In this document: positions 24,041 to 32,876 of the stretch, in pieces
Numbering within the stretch: the stretch's first letter is position 1
How the letters are laid out: the number at the start of each line of letters is the position of its first letter
Source of the DNA: Chloroflexota bacterium
GTDB lineage: Bacteria; Chloroflexota; Limnocylindria; Limnocylindrales; CSP1-4
DNA length: 34,895 bases
Reading direction: 5' to 3'
Assembly (NCBI GenBank): GCA_021813655.1
Contig: JAKAJU010000164.1
Coordinates: forward strand, 1-34,895
Position numbers and translations under genes: made by a program
Notes under the pieces: model-generated
Databases searched by the model: none
The model's input: only the letters and a program-made list of their open reading frames with translations
What the model was told of the DNA's origin: nothing

Positions 24041-25525
24041 TCACGCCGAGAGGACCGTGTCCCCGCGCATGAGGTAGCGGTCCACGCCCTGCGCGGCGAT
24101 CCGGCCCTCGCGGATCGCCCAGACCACGAGCGACTGCCCGCGGACGCAGTCACCGGCGGCGAAGACGCCGGGCACGCTGGTCATCCGGTCCGGGCCGGCG
24201 CGGAGGTTCCCCCGCGCGTCGAGCTCGCACCCGAAGGCCTTCGGGAGGGCGGGCTCGGGGCCGGCGAACCCGAGGGCGAGGAGGACGAGGTCGGCCGGGA
24301 TCGTCTGCGTCGTGCCCGGCAGCTCGCGCGCCTCCGGCCGCCCGTCGCCCGAGAGCGACCACGCGACGTCCGCGATCTCGATCCCGGCGACATGCTCGTT
24401 GCGGCCGATGAAGCGGCGCGTCGTGGTCGCGTACCGGCGCGGGTCCGCACCCCAGAGCGCCCTGGCCTCCTCCTGGCCGTAGTCGAGGCGGTAGACCTTC
24501 GGCCACTCAGGCCAGGGGTTGTCCGGGGCGCGCTCGTCGGGCGGCCGCGCGAGGATCTCGAGCTGTCGGACGCTCCTCGCCCCCTGGCGGATCGCCGTCC
24601 CGACGCAGTCCGTTCCGGTGTCGCCGCCGCCGATGACCACGACGTCCTTCCCGGCGGCGTCGATCGGAGGCTCCGCCGAGGTCCCGCCGTCGAGGAGGCG
24701 GCGCGTGTTCCCTCTCAGGAAGCTCATCGCGAGGTGGATGCCCCCGAGATCGCGACCGGGGACCGGCAGGTCGCGCGCGAGCGTGGCACCCGTCGCGAGG
24801 ACGATCGCGTCGTGCTCCGCGAGGAGCTGCTCCGCCGGCATGTCGGGGCCGACGGTCACGCCCGTGACGAACCGGACCCCCTCGTCGGCCATGAGCCGGG
24901 TCCGCCGCTCCACCACGACCTTGTCGAGCTTCATGTTGGGGATGCCGTACATGAGGAGCCCGCCGACGCGTCCGGCACGCTCGTAGACGGTGACGAGGTG
25001 GCCCGCCCGGTTGAGCTGGTCGGCCGCGGCGAGCCCCGCGGGTCCGCTCCCGACGACCGCCACGGTCCGGCCGGTCCGGGCGAGCGGCGGCGACGGCACG
25101 ATCCATCCGTTCGCCCACGCGCGATCGGCGATCTCCTGCTCGATCGTCTTGATCGCGACCGGGTCGCCGGAGATGCCCACCGTGCACGACCCCTCGCACG
25201 GCGCAGGGCACACGCGTCCGGTGAACTCCGGGAAGTTGTTCGTCCGGTGGAGACGGATCGCCGCCTCCCGCCACAGGCCGCGATAGACGAGGTCGTTCCA
25301 TTCCGGGATCAGGTTGTTCACCGGGCAACCCGAGGCCATCCCCGAGATGAGGGTCCCGGTGTGGCAGAACGGGACGCCGCAGTCCATGCACCGGGCGGCC
25401 TGCTCGCCCAGGACGGCCTCCGGCAGGTGCGGGTGCGACTCGGCCCAGTCGCCGATCCGATCGAGGGGCGGGCGGATCTCGAGCGCGTCGCGCCCGTACT
25501 CGAGGAAGCCGGTCGGACTGCCCAT
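24041..25525 (-). CDS. gltD: Glutamate synthase (NADPH) small subunit
   Basis: 494-residue beta subunit that takes electrons from NADPH through FAD and Fe-S clusters to the large subunit. N-terminal cysteine block: CMDCGVPFCH, GCPVNNLIPEWNDL, RVCPAPCEGSC. FAD site VGSGPAGLAAADQLNRAGH; NADPH site VIGGGDTGTDCVGTA; C-terminal VFAAGDCVRGQSLVVWAIREGR. Length fits the family (about 480-500). ATG 25525 shares one base with the gltB stop (TGATG), so the two subunits are translationally coupled. The N-terminal half is related to that of the dihydropyrimidine dehydrogenase in this window, as expected, since both families share this reductase module. Confidence 0.96.
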   Translation of the reverse strand: MGSPTGFLEYGRDALEIRPPLDRIGDWAESHPHLPEAVLGEQAARCMDCGVPFCHTGTLISGMASGCPVNNLIPEWNDLVYRGLWREAAIRLHRTNNFPEFTGRVCPAPCEGSCTVGISGDPVAIKTIEQEIADRAWANGWIVPSPPLARTGRTVAVVGSGPAGLAAADQLNRAGHLVTVYERAGRVGGLLMYGIPNMKLDKVVVERRTRLMADEGVRFVTGVTVGPDMPAEQLLAEHDAIVLATGATLARDLPVPGRDLGGIHLAMSFLRGNTRRLLDGGTSAEPPIDAAGKDVVVIGGGDTGTDCVGTAIRQGARSVRQLEILARPPDERAPDNPWPEWPKVYRLDYGQEEARALWGADPRRYATTTRRFIGRNEHVAGIEIADVAWSLSGDGRPEARELPGTTQTIPADLVLLALGFAGPEPALPKAFGCELDARGNLRAGPDRMTSVPGVFAAGDCVRGQSLVVWAIREGRIAAQGVDRYLMRGDTVLSA

Positions 25526-28500
25526 CACGAGCCTCCCACGCGTGCGAGGTCCCGGGCGTTCTCCTCGAAGGCGGCCATCTCTGCCTCGGTCGCGGAGAGG
25601 CCAGCGGCGCGCATCCGCGCCTGCGCCTCGAGGACGCGGCGATAGTCGTGCGGGATGACACGGACGAAGCGGCGGAGCGCGGCGCCTCCGCCCGCGAGGA
25701 TCGCCGCCGCCCGGTCGCTGCCGGTCAGGTCGCGGTGGCGCGCGAGGAGCGCGACGACCTCGGCCACCTCCGTGGGGTCCCCGACCCCGAGCGGCTCGAG
25801 GGCGACCATCTCCGTGTTGCACATCTCGCGGAAGGTCCCCGCCTCGTCGTAGACCCACGCGATCCCGCCGGACATCCCGGCGGCGAAGTTGCGCCCTGTG
25901 GGCCCGAGGACCAGCACGCGCCCGCCGGTCATGTACTCGCACCCGTGGTCGCCGATGCTCTCCACGACGGCCGTGGCACCGGAGTTCCGAACAGCGAAGC
26001 GCTCGCCAGCGGCACCCCGGATGAACGCCTCGCCCGACGTCGCGCCGTAGAGGGCGACATTCCCGGCGATGACGTTCTCGTGGGCGACGAAGGTCGCCTC
26101 GGCGGGTGGGCGGACCACGATGCGACCGCCGGAGAGCCCCTTTCCGAGGTAGTCGTTCGCGTCGCCCTCGAGCGCGAGCGTGAGGCCCGGCGGGATGAAC
26201 GATCCGAAGCTCTGGCCCGCGGACCCGCTGAAGGCGAGGCGGATGGTGTCGTCCGGGAGGCCCGCGGCGCCCCAGCGGCGCGTGACCTCGGACCCGAGCA
26301 TGGTCCCGACGGCTCGGTTCACGTTCCGGATGAGGAGGCTCGCGCGGATCGGGAGCCCCTCTGCCAGCGCCGGGGCGCACAGGTCAAGCAGGGTCGTCGC
26401 ATCGAGGGACGCCTCGACGCCGTGCTCCTGGGTGATCGTGCACGACCGTCCGTGCGACGCCGGCACGTCCGGCTGCGCGAGGACGCGCCCGAGGTCGAGG
26501 TGGCGGGCCTTCCAGTGATCGAGCGCGGGACGGGCCTCGAGGCGGTCGGAGCGGCCGACCATCTCGTCGACGGTCCGGAAGCCCATCCGGGCCATGTGCT
26601 CGCGCACCTCCTGCGCGATGAAGCGCATGAAGGTCACGACGTGCTCGGGGTCTCCGGCGAACCGCCTGCGCAGCTCGGGGTCCTGCGTCGCGACGCCGAC
26701 GGGGCACGTGTTGAGGTGGCAGGCACGCATCATCACGCACCCGAGCGCGACGAGCGGGGCCGTCGCGAACCCGAACTCCTCGGCTCCGAGCAGCGCCCCG
26801 ATGACGACGTCGCGACCTGTCTTGAGCTGGCCATCGACCTCGACGACGATCCGCGACCGGAGGTCGTTCGCGAGGAGGACCTGGTGGGCCTCGGCGAGGC
26901 CGAGCTCCCATGGGACGCCCGCGTGCTTGATCGACGTGAGCGGCGAGGCGCCCGTCCCGCCATCGTGCCCGCTGATGAGAACGACGTCCGCGTGGGCCTT
27001 CGCGACGCCGGCGGCGACGGTCCCGACGCCGACCTCCGCGACCAGCTTCACGCTGATCCGCGCGCGGGGGTTCGCATTCTTCAGGTCGTGGATGAGCTCG
27101 GCGAGGTCCTCGATCGAGTAGATGTCGTGGTGCGGCGGCGGGCTGATGAGCCCGACCCCCGGCGTGGAGTGCCGCGTCTTCGCGATCCACGGGTAGACCT
27201 TGGACCCGGGGAGCTGGCCGCCCTCGCCGGGCTTCGCCCCCTGGGCCATCTTGATCTGGATCTCGCGCGCGTTGACCAGGTACTCGCTCGTCACGCCGAA
27301 CCGCCCGCTCGCGACCTGCTTGATCGCACTGTTGCGCGAGTCGCCGCCCGGGTCCGCCACGTACCGCGCGGGATCCTCGCCACCCTCGCCGGTGTTCGAC
27401 TTGCCGCCGAGGCGGTTCATCGCGATCGCGAGCGCCTCGTGCGCCTCGCCGGAGATCGAGCCGTAGCTCATCGCACCGGTCTTGAAGCGCCGGACGATGG
27501 ACTCGACCGGCTCCACCTCGGCGATGGGAACGGGCCGCAGCCCCGGCCGGAGCTCAAGGAGGCCTCGCAGGGTCGCGAGGCGGGTGGACTGGTCGTCCAC
27601 GAGGCTCGTGTAGTCCTTGAAGGTGCCGTAGTCGCCCGTGCGCACCGCCCGCTGGAGCGTGTGGACCGTGAGCGGGTCGAAGAGGTGCCGCTCCCCGTCG
27701 ACGCGCCACTGGTACTGGCCGCCGGTCCCGAGCTGGCGGTGGACCACCGGCCGCTTCGGCGGATACGCGCGCGCCTGGCGGAGGGCGACCTCCTTCGAGA
27801 CGACCTCGATCCCGATCCCGCCGATCCGGGTGGGCGTCCACGTGAAGTACTCGTCCACGAAGTCGCGGTCGAGCCCCAGCGCCTCGAAGACCTGGGCGCC
27901 GTGGTAGCTGTGGACGGTGCTGATCCCCATCCGCGAGATCGCCTTGATCACGCCCTTCACGAGGGCCTTCCGGTAGCGCCGCTCCGCGGCCTCGGTGGGT
28001 CCGGGGATGACCCCGAGGCGGACCTGGTCGTCGATCGTCTCGAACGCGAGGTACGGGTTGATCGCGCTCGCGCCGTAGCCGATGAGGAGGCAGAAGTGGT
28101 GCGCCTCGCGCGGCTCCCCCGACTCCACGACGAGGCCGGCACGGCCGCGCGTCCCCGACCGGACCAGGTGGTGATGGACCGCCGAGACCGCCAGGAGCGC
28201 CGGGATCGGCGCGTCGATCTCGTCGTGGCCGCGGTCCGACAGGATGATCTGGTTGAAGCCCTCGGCGATCGCCTCGGACGCGCGCTGGCGGAGATCCTCG
28301 ATCGCGCGGCGGAGGCCGGCACCGTCCCCCGCGACCCGGTAGAGGATCGGGAGGGTGATCGTCCGGAACCCGCGCGACGCGGGCCCGCCGTCGAGCGCCC
28401 GGATGCGCTCGAGCTCGTCGTTCGAGAGGACGGGTGACGGAAGGGCGATCTGGTGTGCGGCGTCCGGCCCGGGCTCCAGGAGGTTGTCCTCAGGGCCGAT

Positions 28501-30147
28501 CGACCGATCCGTCGCCATGATGATCTCCTCCCGGATCGCGTCGACGGGAGGGTTCGTGACCTGCGCGAAGAGCTGCTTGAAGTAGCCGTAGAGCAGCTGC
28601 GGGCGATCAGAGAGGACGGCGAGCGCCGCGTCGTTCCCCATGGAGCCGATCGGGTCGGCGCCACTGGTCGCCATCGGGTCGATGATCAGACGGACGTCCT
28701 CGGCCGTGTACCCGAAGACCTCCTGGCGCCGGAGGACGGTCTCATGGTCGGGCCCGATGACGCCCCGCGGCTCCGGGAGGTCCCCGAGCCGGACGAGCGA
28801 CCGGCCCACCCACTCGGCGTACGGCCGGGCCGCCGCGAGCGCTGCCTTGAGCTCGTCGTCGGGGACGATCCGTCCCTCGCCGGTGTCCACGAGGAAGGTC
28901 CGGCCGGGCCGGAGGCGACCCTTCGCCACGATGTCGCCGGGCGGGACGTCGAGGACACCGGCCTCCGATGCCATGACGACACGCCCATCGCGGGTCACCC
29001 AGTAGCGACCGGGCCGAAGGCCGTTGCGGTCGAGCGTGGCCCCCACGCGCACGCCATCGGTGAACGCGATCGACGCCGGGCCGTCCCACGGCTCCATGAG
29101 GCAGGCGTGGTACTCGTAGAAGGCGCGCCGCTCCGGCCCCATCGAGGGGTCGCGGCTCCATGGCTCGGGGATCATCATGGTCACCGCGTGCGCGAGCGAC
29201 CGGCCCGACAGGTGGAGCAGCTCGAGCACGTTGTCGAAGATCGCGGTGTCGGAGCCGTCGGCGTCCACGGCCGGCAGGATCTTCGCGAGGTCGTCGCCGA
29301 AGACCGACGACCGGAGCGCGGACCCTCGGGCGAACATCCAGTTCACGTTGCCGCGCAGCGTGTTGATCTCGCCGTTATGGGAGATGTACCGGTACGGGTG
29401 CGCGCGCGCCCACGAGGGGAAGGTGTTCGTCGAGAACCGGGAGTGCACGAGCCCGATCGCTGTCTCGATCCGCGGATCGGCGAGATCCGGGTAGAACGTC
29501 CGCAGCTGCGAGGCGTTGAGCATCCCCTTGTAGACGATCGTCCGGCAGCTCATCGAGGGGATGTAGAAGTCCCCGCGGCCGGGGAGCGCGCTCCGCTGGA
29601 CCGACTTCTCCGCGAGGCGCCGCGCGACGTAGAGGCGTCGCTCGAACGCGAGATCGCCGGCGGGGTCCGGCGCGATCCCGGAGGGCCGGGCGACGAACGC
29701 CTGGACGATGACCGGCATGCTCGCCCGAGCCGTCGCGCCGAGGCCCGTCGGATCGACCGGGACGGCCCGCCAGCCGAGCAGGTCGAGGGCCTCGTCCGCG
29801 AGCGTGCGCTCGAAGCGCTCGACGCACGCGACGCGGCTCGCCTCGTCGCGCGGAAGGAAGGCCGTCGCGACACCGAAGCCGTCGCCGGGAGGCACGGCGA
29901 TCCCCGCCTCCCCGGCGGCGACGCGGAGGAACCGATGCGGCATCGCGAGGAGGATCCCGGCGCCGTCGCCGGTCTCGCGCTCGGCGCCGGTGGCGCCGCG
30001 GTGCTCGAGGTTGACGAGGACCGTGAGGGCATCGCGGACGGTGTCGTGGGACGCGCGACCCGCGATGTCGCACACGAACCCGAAGCCGCACGCGTCGTGC
30101 TCGGTCGACGGCTCGTAGAGGGTGCGCTGGTCCGGTTCCTTGGGCAC
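25525..30147 (-). CDS. gltB: Glutamate synthase (NADPH) large subunit
   Basis: 1540-residue alpha subunit making two glutamates from glutamine and 2-oxoglutarate. Order: short propeptide; class II glutamine amidotransferase with Cys20 in HDACGFGFV as future N-terminal nucleophile; [10 protein letters not shown]; central domain; FMN-binding synthase domain ([64 protein letters not shown]); 3Fe-4S ligands Cys1137, 1143 and 1148 (C-x5-C-x4-C as in E. coli); and a C-terminal beta-helix ([23 protein letters not shown]). Start is GTG 30147: GAGG lies 8 nt upstream and it leaves a normal 19-residue propeptide. No ATG upstream fits as well. TATCGT at 30181-30176 may be its -10 box. Confidence 0.96.
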   Translation of the reverse strand: MPKEPDQRTLYEPSTEHDACGFGFVCDIAGRASHDTVRDALTVLVNLEHRGATGAERETGDGAGILLAMPHRFLRVAAGEAGIAVPPGDGFGVATAFLPRDEASRVACVERFERTLADEALDLLGWRAVPVDPTGLGATARASMPVIVQAFVARPSGIAPDPAGDLAFERRLYVARRLAEKSVQRSALPGRGDFYIPSMSCRTIVYKGMLNASQLRTFYPDLADPRIETAIGLVHSRFSTNTFPSWARAHPYRYISHNGEINTLRGNVNWMFARGSALRSSVFGDDLAKILPAVDADGSDTAIFDNVLELLHLSGRSLAHAVTMMIPEPWSRDPSMGPERRAFYEYHACLMEPWDGPASIAFTDGVRVGATLDRNGLRPGRYWVTRDGRVVMASEAGVLDVPPGDIVAKGRLRPGRTFLVDTGEGRIVPDDELKAALAAARPYAEWVGRSLVRLGDLPEPRGVIGPDHETVLRRQEVFGYTAEDVRLIIDPMATSGADPIGSMGNDAALAVLSDRPQLLYGYFKQLFAQVTNPPVDAIREEIIMATDRSIGPEDNLLEPGPDAAHQIALPSPVLSNDELERIRALDGGPASRGFRTITLPILYRVAGDGAGLRRAIEDLRQRASEAIAEGFNQIILSDRGHDEIDAPIPALLAVSAVHHHLVRSGTRGRAGLVVESGEPREAHHFCLLIGYGASAINPYLAFETIDDQVRLGVIPGPTEAAERRYRKALVKGVIKAISRMGISTVHSYHGAQVFEALGLDRDFVDEYFTWTPTRIGGIGIEVVSKEVALRQARAYPPKRPVVHRQLGTGGQYQWRVDGERHLFDPLTVHTLQRAVRTGDYGTFKDYTSLVDDQSTRLATLRGLLELRPGLRPVPIAEVEPVESIVRRFKTGAMSYGSISGEAHEALAIAMNRLGGKSNTGEGGEDPARYVADPGGDSRNSAIKQVASGRFGVTSEYLVNAREIQIKMAQGAKPGEGGQLPGSKVYPWIAKTRHSTPGVGLISPPPHHDIYSIEDLAELIHDLKNANPRARISVKLVAEVGVGTVAAGVAKAHADVVLISGHDGGTGASPLTSIKHAGVPWELGLAEAHQVLLANDLRSRIVVEVDGQLKTGRDVVIGALLGAEEFGFATAPLVALGCVMMRACHLNTCPVGVATQDPELRRRFAGDPEHVVTFMRFIAQEVREHMARMGFRTVDEMVGRSDRLEARPALDHWKARHLDLGRVLAQPDVPASHGRSCTITQEHGVEASLDATTLLDLCAPALAEGLPIRASLLIRNVNRAVGTMLGSEVTRRWGAAGLPDDTIRLAFSGSAGQSFGSFIPPGLTLALEGDANDYLGKGLSGGRIVVRPPAEATFVAHENVIAGNVALYGATSGEAFIRGAAGERFAVRNSGATAVVESIGDHGCEYMTGGRVLVLGPTGRNFAAGMSGGIAWVYDEAGTFREMCNTEMVALEPLGVGDPTEVAEVVALLARHRDLTGSDRAAAILAGGGAALRRFVRVIPHDYRRVLEAQARMRAAGLSATEAEMAAFEENARDLARVGGS

Positions 30148-30244
30148 GGGCGGGTCCTCGCGGGGGTCGGGCCCGACGATACGGTCGACGGCGCGGGGAA
30201 TCGGTGACGCGTCGGGGATGGTTCGGTTGCGGTTCGGATGCGGG

Positions 30245-30934
30245 TCAGCCGGCGTGCGCATCCGGCGCGCCGCGATGCGCGCGGTCCGGTCGGAGGACGT
30301 CGACGGCCGCAGCGACCGCGAGGAGCATCCCGACGGCGAAGACCGGCCACGGATACGGCCCGGGCAGACCGCCGGCGAGGAGCGCGGGGGCATCGAGGGT
30401 GTACGACACGATGATGAGGAAGCCGCCGACGATCGCGGCGGCCCACTGCCGGCGCCCGACATGGAGCGTGCGGCCGCGGCGCACCTCGCGCGACGCGACG
30501 AGGCCGACGGCCACCAGCACGACGCTCACGAGGACGGGTGACAGCACCGGCCCGGCCCACGGGACGGGGATGAGGAAGAGCAGGTCGGTCGTGGCCGGCG
30601 ACGGCGGCCAGCCGGCGAAGACGTAGAGCCAGGCGTAGTACCCGATGTCCCACGCGCCGAACGTGACGGCCACCCAAGCGAGGCGCTCGAGCCGGGATCG
30701 GCCCGCAAGCACCCCGACCGAGGCGATCATGACGATCGTCGCGGCCTCCCGGCCGATCTCGATCGCCGCGAGGTCGCCCGCGTCGGCGATCGGCCTGATC
30801 GGGAAGACGGCGCCCACGTCGGCCCCGAGCGCACGCTCCAGGTAGACGACGACAGCCGACTCCACGTACGCCATCGCGACGGCGTACGCGACCACGACGA
30901 GCGCCGTCCAGCGCCACGACGTCGCGTCCCGCAT
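30245..30934 (-). CDS. Uncharacterised multi-pass membrane protein
   Basis: 229 residues; I do not recognise a family. Six or so hydrophobic segments: [72 protein letters not shown] and [13 protein letters not shown], then [15 protein letters not shown] and [17 protein letters not shown]. The first helix carries a Tyr-Val-Glu-Ser sequence in its core, and [16 protein letters not shown] is a marked aromatic block. ATG 30934 is chosen over GTG 30943 because TAGCGT lies exactly 7 nt upstream (leaderless spacing). It lies upstream of gltB on the same strand with a 97-bp gap, so they may be partly co-transcribed. Confidence 0.75.
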   Translation of the reverse strand: MRDATSWRWTALVVVAYAVAMAYVESAVVVYLERALGADVGAVFPIRPIADAGDLAAIEIGREAATIVMIASVGVLAGRSRLERLAWVAVTFGAWDIGYYAWLYVFAGWPPSPATTDLLFLIPVPWAGPVLSPVLVSVVLVAVGLVASREVRRGRTLHVGRRQWAAAIVGGFLIIVSYTLDAPALLAGGLPGPYPWPVFAVGMLLAVAAAVDVLRPDRAHRGAPDAHAG

Positions 30935-30941
30935 GGCGGTC

Positions 30942-30947
30942 ACGCTA
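30942..30947 (-). promoter_or_regulatory. Putative leaderless -10 box of the membrane-protein gene
   Basis: Minus strand TAGCGT, 7 nt (GACCGCC), ATG 30934. No ribosome site. This fixes the start, because an upstream GTG at 30943 would lie inside the box. Confidence 0.45.
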
Positions 30948-30990
30948 GCACCCACGACGGGATGGAGCGCCCGACACGCCCATCGGCGGG

Positions 30991-31009
30991 ATCGACAGCA
31001 CCTGTCGAT
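30991..31009. promoter_or_regulatory. 19-bp inverted repeat, operator candidate
   Basis: ATCGACAG-CAC-CTGTCGAT is a perfect 8-bp inverted repeat with a 3-nt centre, in the 152-bp spacer between two divergent genes. Symmetry and position suit a dimeric repressor site; it could also fold as a small hairpin. Regulator unknown. Confidence 0.45.
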
Positions 31010-31086
31010 GCCGCGCGCGGCCCTTCGTCGTCCAGGTACCGGGCGGCACGGGGCCGGACCGGGACCGTGAAGGAGCGTGTGGAACG

Positions 31087-31401
31087 ATGGCCAAGTACCT
31101 GCTCGTGTACGGCGGCGGCTCGATGCCGGAGACGGAGGCCGCGCAGGCCCAGGCCATGGCGGCCTGGGAGGCGTGGTTCGGCAGCCTCGGGAGCGCGGTC
31201 GTCGACCAGGTGAACCCGACGTCACACGCGCGGACGGTCCGGCCCGACGGCTCGGTGACGGGTGACGGGCATCCGTCCGCGACCGGCTACTCGATCCTCT
31301 CCGCGGCGGACCTCGACACGGCCGTCGGATTCGCGAAGGGCTGCCCGGTCCTGGCGGGTGGCGGCTCGATCGAGGTGTGCGAGGTCCTCGAGATCATGTA
31401 G
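31087..31401 (+). CDS. YCII-related (DGPF) domain protein
   Basis: 104-residue ferredoxin-like alpha/beta protein of the YCII family. Seen: MAKYLLVYGGG start, an amphipathic helix with WEAWFGSLGSAVVD, DQVNPTSHARTVRPDG, the ATGYSILSAADLDTAVGFAKGCPVL segment typical of the family, and the SIEVCEVLEIM end. Members are small cytoplasmic proteins, some possibly enzymatic through a His-Asp pair; no role is clear here. The ATG at 31087 has AAGGAG about 11 nt upstream. Divergent from the membrane-protein gene across an operator-like inverted repeat; followed by a strong hairpin, so probably monocistronic. Confidence 0.88.
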   Translation: MAKYLLVYGGGSMPETEAAQAQAMAAWEAWFGSLGSAVVDQVNPTSHARTVRPDGSVTGDGHPSATGYSILSAADLDTAVGFAKGCPVLAGGGSIEVCEVLEIM

Positions 31402-31458
31402 GCGATCGCACCACTCGTCGGACCTCATCAGACGGAGGCGCGGAGCCGGCGCATCCAC

Positions 31459-31491
31459 GAGGGGCGGCCACCCCGACGGTGGTCGCCCCTC
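31459..31491 (+). terminator. 14-bp stem terminator after the YCII gene
   Basis: GAGGGGCGGCCACC (31459-31472) pairs with GGTGGTCGCCCCTC (31478-31491) with a single G-T pair, loop CCGAC. It lies 58 nt after the stop. No T tract follows, so termination by the hairpin alone or with Rho is assumed. Confidence 0.7.
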
Positions 31492-31541
31492 GCCGACCCG
31501 CGCCCACCACCCGCCGGGCCCCGCCCGGGCGCCGGCGAATC

Positions 31542-31555
31542 GGGCCGAAAGGCCC
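31542..31555 (+). other. Small GNRA-capped hairpin upstream of the PreA-like gene
   Basis: GGGCC-GAAA-GGCCC is a 5-bp stem with a GNRA tetraloop, 61 nt before the GTG at 31617. It is probably part of the mRNA leader if transcription starts upstream of it. No known riboswitch consensus is recognised. Confidence 0.3.
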
Positions 31556-31616
31556 TACACGCGGACCATGCCGTGACCGAGCATGCCGACTTTCAGGCTG
31601 GTAGAGGGAGATACCA

Positions 31617-32744
31617 GTGGCCGACCTTTCCACCGTCTTCACCGGAATCCGCTTCGAGAATCCGTTCCTCCTGGCGTCCGCGCCCCCGACCGAGTCGGAG
31701 TCGAACATCATGCGCGCCTACGAGGCCGGCTGGGGCGGCGTGGTCACGAAGACGATCGGCCTCCACCCGGTCGTCAACGTCCGCGGACCCAGGACCAAGT
31801 TCCTCCGCGTGGACAGCGGCGGCACGCGCCTGTCGATGGCCAAGCGCGACGGCGCAACGCTGATGGCTTCGTGGAACTGGGAGCTGATCTCGGACAAGCC
31901 TATGGACTGGTGGCTGCCCCGGCTGTCGAACATCAAGCGGGCGTGGCCCGACCGGGTCCTCGTCGCGTCGATCATGGCCGGCTCCGGGTCGGACCGGGAG
32001 CTCACGGCCTGGCAGACGCTCGTCCAGGGCGTCCAGGACGCCGGAGCCGACGCCATCGAGCTGAACTTCTCGTGTCCGCACATGGATCGCGTGGACATGG
32101 GCGCGAACGTGGGCAAGGACCCGGTGCTCTGCTCGGTCTCGACGCAGGCCGTCAAGGAGGTCGCGCGGGTGCCCGTATGGGTGAAGCTCACGCCGGCCAC
32201 GGCCGACATCGTCGAGGAGGCCGCGGCGACTTTCCGCGGCGGCGCGGACGCCATCGTCTCGTCGAACACGTTCCCGGCGGTCCCGCTCATCGACCCCGAG
32301 ACGCTCGAGTTCGAGGTCAACGTGGACGGGTACGTCTCGTCCGGCGGCCTCGGCGGGCCGGCGATCCTCGCCCAGTCCCTCGCGAAGATGGCGCAGATGA
32401 CCCAGGCCTTCCCCGACCGGGAGTTCTCGGGGATCGGCGGGATCTCCGGCTGGAGCCAGGCCATCAACTACTTCCTGCTCGGGTGCGGCACCGTCCAGGT
32501 CGCGACGGCTGCGATGCTCGACCACGCGATCGGGCCGAACGTCGTGCGTGACCTGATCGACGGGATGACCGCATTCCTCGAGCGCAGCACCGAGCGGGGG
32601 TGGTCCACATTGGCCGACTTCCGGGGTCTCCGACGTGGCAATATCGTGGCGCAATCGCAGATCGGCCGACCGGAGTCCTCCGGGTACCACGGCGGATACG
32701 AGGACGAGGCCGAGGGCTACGCGACGCCAGCGCCCACCGCGTGA
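31617..32744 (+). CDS. PreA-like dihydropyrimidine/dihydroorotate dehydrogenase, without Fe-S tail
   Basis: 375-residue FMN barrel enzyme. Aligned with the FMN part of the DPD in this window: ENPFLLASAPPTESESNIMRA, GWGGVVTKTIGL, WELISDKP, DAIELNFSCPHMDRVDMGANVGK (for LNFGCPHGMSERGMGAAVGQ), VKLTPATADI, SGGLGGPAIL and SGIGGISGW. It ends with a Gly/Glu/Tyr-rich tail after residue 335 and lacks the C-terminal double 4Fe-4S domain of PreA, so its electron partner differs or acts in trans. Family options are dihydroorotate dehydrogenase class 1 or a catabolic pyrimidine reductase; the NCS1 permease downstream favours catabolism. GTG 31617, with AGAGGGAG 6 nt upstream. Confidence 0.85.
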   Translation: MADLSTVFTGIRFENPFLLASAPPTESESNIMRAYEAGWGGVVTKTIGLHPVVNVRGPRTKFLRVDSGGTRLSMAKRDGATLMASWNWELISDKPMDWWLPRLSNIKRAWPDRVLVASIMAGSGSDRELTAWQTLVQGVQDAGADAIELNFSCPHMDRVDMGANVGKDPVLCSVSTQAVKEVARVPVWVKLTPATADIVEEAAATFRGGADAIVSSNTFPAVPLIDPETLEFEVNVDGYVSSGGLGGPAILAQSLAKMAQMTQAFPDREFSGIGGISGWSQAINYFLLGCGTVQVATAAMLDHAIGPNVVRDLIDGMTAFLERSTERGWSTLADFRGLRRGNIVAQSQIGRPESSGYHGGYEDEAEGYATPAPTA

Positions 32745-32816
32745 TCCGATGAGCGGCAGCCGCCGGGCCGACTGAAGCAGGGAGGTGCCTTCGGAAGGAT
32801 CCCGTCCGTGCGACCC

Positions 32817-32838
32817 CGCGACGGTGCCCACCGTCGCG
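32817..32838 (+). other. 9-bp stem-loop in the spacer before the NCS1 gene
   Basis: CGCGACGGT (32817-32825), loop GCCC, ACCGTCGCG (32830-32838): a perfect hairpin inside the 132-bp gap between two co-directional genes. A smaller stem, CCTT-CGG-AAGG, lies upstream near 32788. It could be an attenuator, a processing site or part of a structured leader. Confidence 0.4.
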
Positions 32839-32876
32839 TGTCATCGGTCTGACGAGACGCTCATGGAGGGAGGCTC

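Noticed and set aside
25648-28437. 929-codon plus-strand frame opposite gltB
   Set aside because: Antisense shadow of a certain gene; composition is only Arg/Asp/Glu/Val/Ala repeats.
32745-32876. Known riboswitch classes (guanidine, SAM, TPP, ZTP) in the pre-NCS1 spacer
   Set aside because: None of the conserved core motifs I know for these classes is visible; only generic hairpins are seen.
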